In this document: positions 62,713 through 64,000 of the stretch, piece after piece
Layout: each line of letters opens with the position of its first letter
Numbering within the stretch: the stretch's first letter is position 1
Program-made: the position numbers and the translations under genes
The notes under the pieces: generated by a model
What the model was told of the DNA's origin: nothing
The model's database searches: none
What the model saw: only the letters and a program-made list of their open reading frames with translations
Origin: Pseudomonas sp. M30-35
GTDB taxonomy: Bacteria > Pseudomonadota > Gammaproteobacteria > Pseudomonadales > Pseudomonadaceae
Reading direction: 5' to 3'
Length of the DNA: 64,000 nt
Assembly: GCF_002163625.1 (NCBI RefSeq)
Contig: NZ_CP020892.1
Span: forward strand, 2,294,001-2,358,000

Positions 62713-63018
62713 ATTGACACTGAAATTTTCCAGCGTTATGCCGCCGATATTTGGGAGCAAGATGAGCGTGAACTGTTCATTAACTGGATTGCAGCCAACC
62801 TGTTAGCGGGTAATGTAGTGCCGGGTACTGGTGGTTTGCGCAAAGTGGGCTGGAGCCGAGTAGGAGTGGGTAAGCGCGGCGGGGCACGGGTGGTTTATTA
62901 CAATGCGAGCAGTGAAGAAACCCTATGGCTGCTGATTGCCTATACCAAGGCAAAGTTCGATAACTTACCCAGCGCATTTCTCCTCGAACTCAAGAAAGAG
63001 GTTATTGATCATGGATAA
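62713..63018 (+). CDS. RelE/HigB-type toxin (start codon unclear)
   Basis: The 101-residue reading frame matches the HigB/RelE-like family that is paired with an HTH antitoxin: TEIFQRYAADIWEQDERELFINWIA, then GGLRKVGWSRVGVGKRGGARVVYY and LLIAYTKAKFDNLP. These toxins cut ribosome-bound mRNA. No ATG, GTG or TTG opens the frame upstream of GTG 62818, which would delete a third of the protein. In-frame TGA lies three codons before ATT 62713. Either ATT is used or a 2-bp deletion has separated GTG 62703 from the frame. The stop overlaps the antitoxin start. Confidence 0.65.
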   Translation: MDTEIFQRYAADIWEQDERELFINWIAANLLAGNVVPGTGGLRKVGWSRVGVGKRGGARVVYYNASSEETLWLLIAYTKAKFDNLPSAFLLELKKEVIDHG

Positions 63019-63289
63019 AGAACTTGTGCAGTTTCAAGCTGACCTACTCGCGTCAGTTAAACAAATGAAAGCACGTAAGGTCGGGCGGACAACCTGTGTA
63101 GAGGTTTCTCCGTTTACCGAGGCTCGCGTCAAGGTCGGTATGACGCAAACCGCGTTTGCCGACTTGCTTGGCGTTAGTTCACGCACGCTGCAAGATTGGG
63201 AGCAGGGCCGTCGCCAACCAACTGGCGCAGCCAAAACACTTCTGCGTGTAGCCGCGCAGCACCCTGAGGCTTTGCGCGATCTAACTTAA
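63011..63289 (+). CDS. HigA/NadS-type antitoxin, XRE helix-turn-helix
   Basis: This is a 92-residue antitoxin and autorepressor. The helix-turn-helix is ARVKVGMTQTAFADLLGVSS then RTLQDWEQGRRQPTGAAKTLL. The ATG at 63011 overlaps the toxin stop (63016-63018). The palindrome at 62674-62692 is its probable operator. Confidence 0.88.
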   Translation: MDKELVQFQADLLASVKQMKARKVGRTTCVEVSPFTEARVKVGMTQTAFADLLGVSSRTLQDWEQGRRQPTGAAKTLLRVAAQHPEALRDLT

Positions 63290-63542
63290 AGGCCGATCAA
63301 CAGCTGTTGTGGCCCGTAACTGCTGTGAACTTCCGCATGCCCTAGTACGGAGCGGATTCAGGCAGCCCCTTTCTGGTACAGGCCAATGGCCTTGCACGGC
63401 TCTGCAAGGCGGTCTTCACCGTTGACCAGGAACACGAAGTTGAGCAGGTCGATTTCTTTACGGGGGCTGCCAGTTCGCAGGTTGAGCGATGGCAACCAAC
63501 CGATGATGATTGCGCCAGTTTGTACCCTGCAGCACGGCATTG
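63290..63542. other. Spacer with an unrecognised coding fragment
   Basis: A 60-codon minus-strand frame (63358-63540) reads RKEIDLLNFVFLVNGEDRLAEPCKAIGLYQKGAA near its end. This looks like genuine protein sequence, but it is short, has no ribosome binding site and I do not recognise it. It may be another phage remnant. Confidence 0.3.
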
Positions 63543-64000
63543 TTAACTGTTAGCATTGCGTTCATCTAGGATACGTTCATAGAACTGAAAGTATGCAAGT
63601 AACACAGGGTAGCTGTGTAAAATGATTTTTACTGCGTCGGTAGTTCCAACTTTATCAGTGAATTTACGAACGCCTTCATCGAGGAGTCCCCAAGTGAGTT
63701 CGTAGCTGACAAACTCTTTTAAGGGAAAGGCATGACTAGGGGAACCCGGACAAATATTTTTTATAGGGTAGCCTACGCCCATCAGTACAATCTCTTCATC
63801 GAATGGTAATTCAATGAAGAGAGTGGACTTCATTACTTTATAACCTTTAACTAAGGTGGTTTCCGGTAATGGCTTAGTATCAGTTTCAAATTCAATGCCT
63901 TCATATACTGAAATAGCACACCCATGAAGTGCTAAAGGAGTGCCGTGATAGGTGGCATTCCGTAAAGCTTTGAGTATTTCAGTGTAAGTACTCCAGCCGG
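63543..64000 (-). CDS. Unrecognised protein, partial (runs off the window end)
   Basis: The minus-strand frame is open from the window edge to the stop at 63543, giving at least 152 residues (GWSTYTEILKALRNATYHGTPLALHG to LAYFQFYERILDERNANS). An internal ATG at 63833 exists, but the reading frame upstream (LHGCAISVYEGIEFETD) looks equally protein-like, so the true start is outside. It has no TM helix. Function is unknown. Gene neighbourhood suggests island cargo. Confidence 0.55.
   Translation of the reverse strand, partial: GWSTYTEILKALRNATYHGTPLALHGCAISVYEGIEFETDTKPLPETTLVKGYKVMKSTLFIELPFDEEIVLMGVGYPIKNICPGSPSHAFPLKEFVSYELTWGLLDEGVRKFTDKVGTTDAVKIILHSYPVLLAYFQFYERILDERNANS

Noticed and set aside
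57279..64000. Duplicate of the tRNA-Cys 3' end (attR)
   Set aside because: I looked for a second copy of the GGTTCGATTCC-type segment and found none in the window.

Overview
The window is chromosomal DNA of a gammaproteobacterium, almost certainly a Pseudomonas (sensu lato). The basis is gene content and order recalled from Pseudomonas genomes, not a database search. The markers are a nuo operon with fused nuoCD, a 531-residue isocitrate lyase, monomeric idh close to dimeric icd, cspD/clpS/clpA/infA/bpt/aat/trxB/ftsK/lolA/rarA/crcB/serS/cysG in sequence, tusDCBE, and gacA (TTG start)-uvrC-pgsA-tRNA-Gly-tRNA-Cys.

Layout. 1-8379: respiratory complex I genes nuoA, B, CD, E, F, G and the first 249 codons of nuoH, all on the minus strand with mostly overlapping or nearly touching junctions. 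8600-20104: aceA, a secretin-N-domain protein, a DUF7931-like protein, a GNAT acetyltransferase, roxA, purB, hflD, mnmA, a Nudix hydrolase and idh, all minus strand. 20105-33179: an accessory block between idh and icd. It has about 1.1 kb without genes, then a plus-strand type I secretion cluster: TolC-family outer membrane protein, a 2327-residue BapA-like adhesin, a LapB-like ABC exporter and an HlyD/LapC-like adaptor. 33421-56430: core genes in the usual Pseudomonas order, including an N-degron group (clpS, clpA, bpt, aat), division and lipoprotein genes (ftsK, lolA), and sulfur-relay genes for tRNA thiolation (tusDCBE, which supply MnmA at 16-17 kb). 56461-57278: pgsA and two tRNA genes.

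57379-64000 is a decayed, mosaic genomic island downstream of tRNA-Cys. It starts with a 5'-truncated tyrosine integrase lying head-to-head with a 5'-truncated phage repressor, which looks like a deletion scar. It continues with a BRCT-domain protein, a visibly AT-rich three-gene module (small membrane protein, a soluble protein of about 311 residues, a four-helix membrane protein coupled by an ATGA overlap), an opposing pair of membrane-protein genes, scrambled P2-type tail gene D fragments, a HigBA-type toxin-antitoxin pair with a clear palindromic operator, and an unrecognised gene running off the window end.

How the parts work together: aceA, idh and icd sit at the isocitrate branch point (glyoxylate shunt versus TCA cycle), and complex I uses the NADH made downstream. 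The type I secretion cluster is self-contained (outer membrane channel, substrate, ATPase, adaptor) and probably builds surface or biofilm matrix. The best candidates for an undescribed system are the AT-rich modules at 58937-60870 and 61060-62021. Their layout (soluble effector-like protein plus multi-helix membrane protein inside a prophage remnant) suggests phage defence, but nothing in the sequence proves it.
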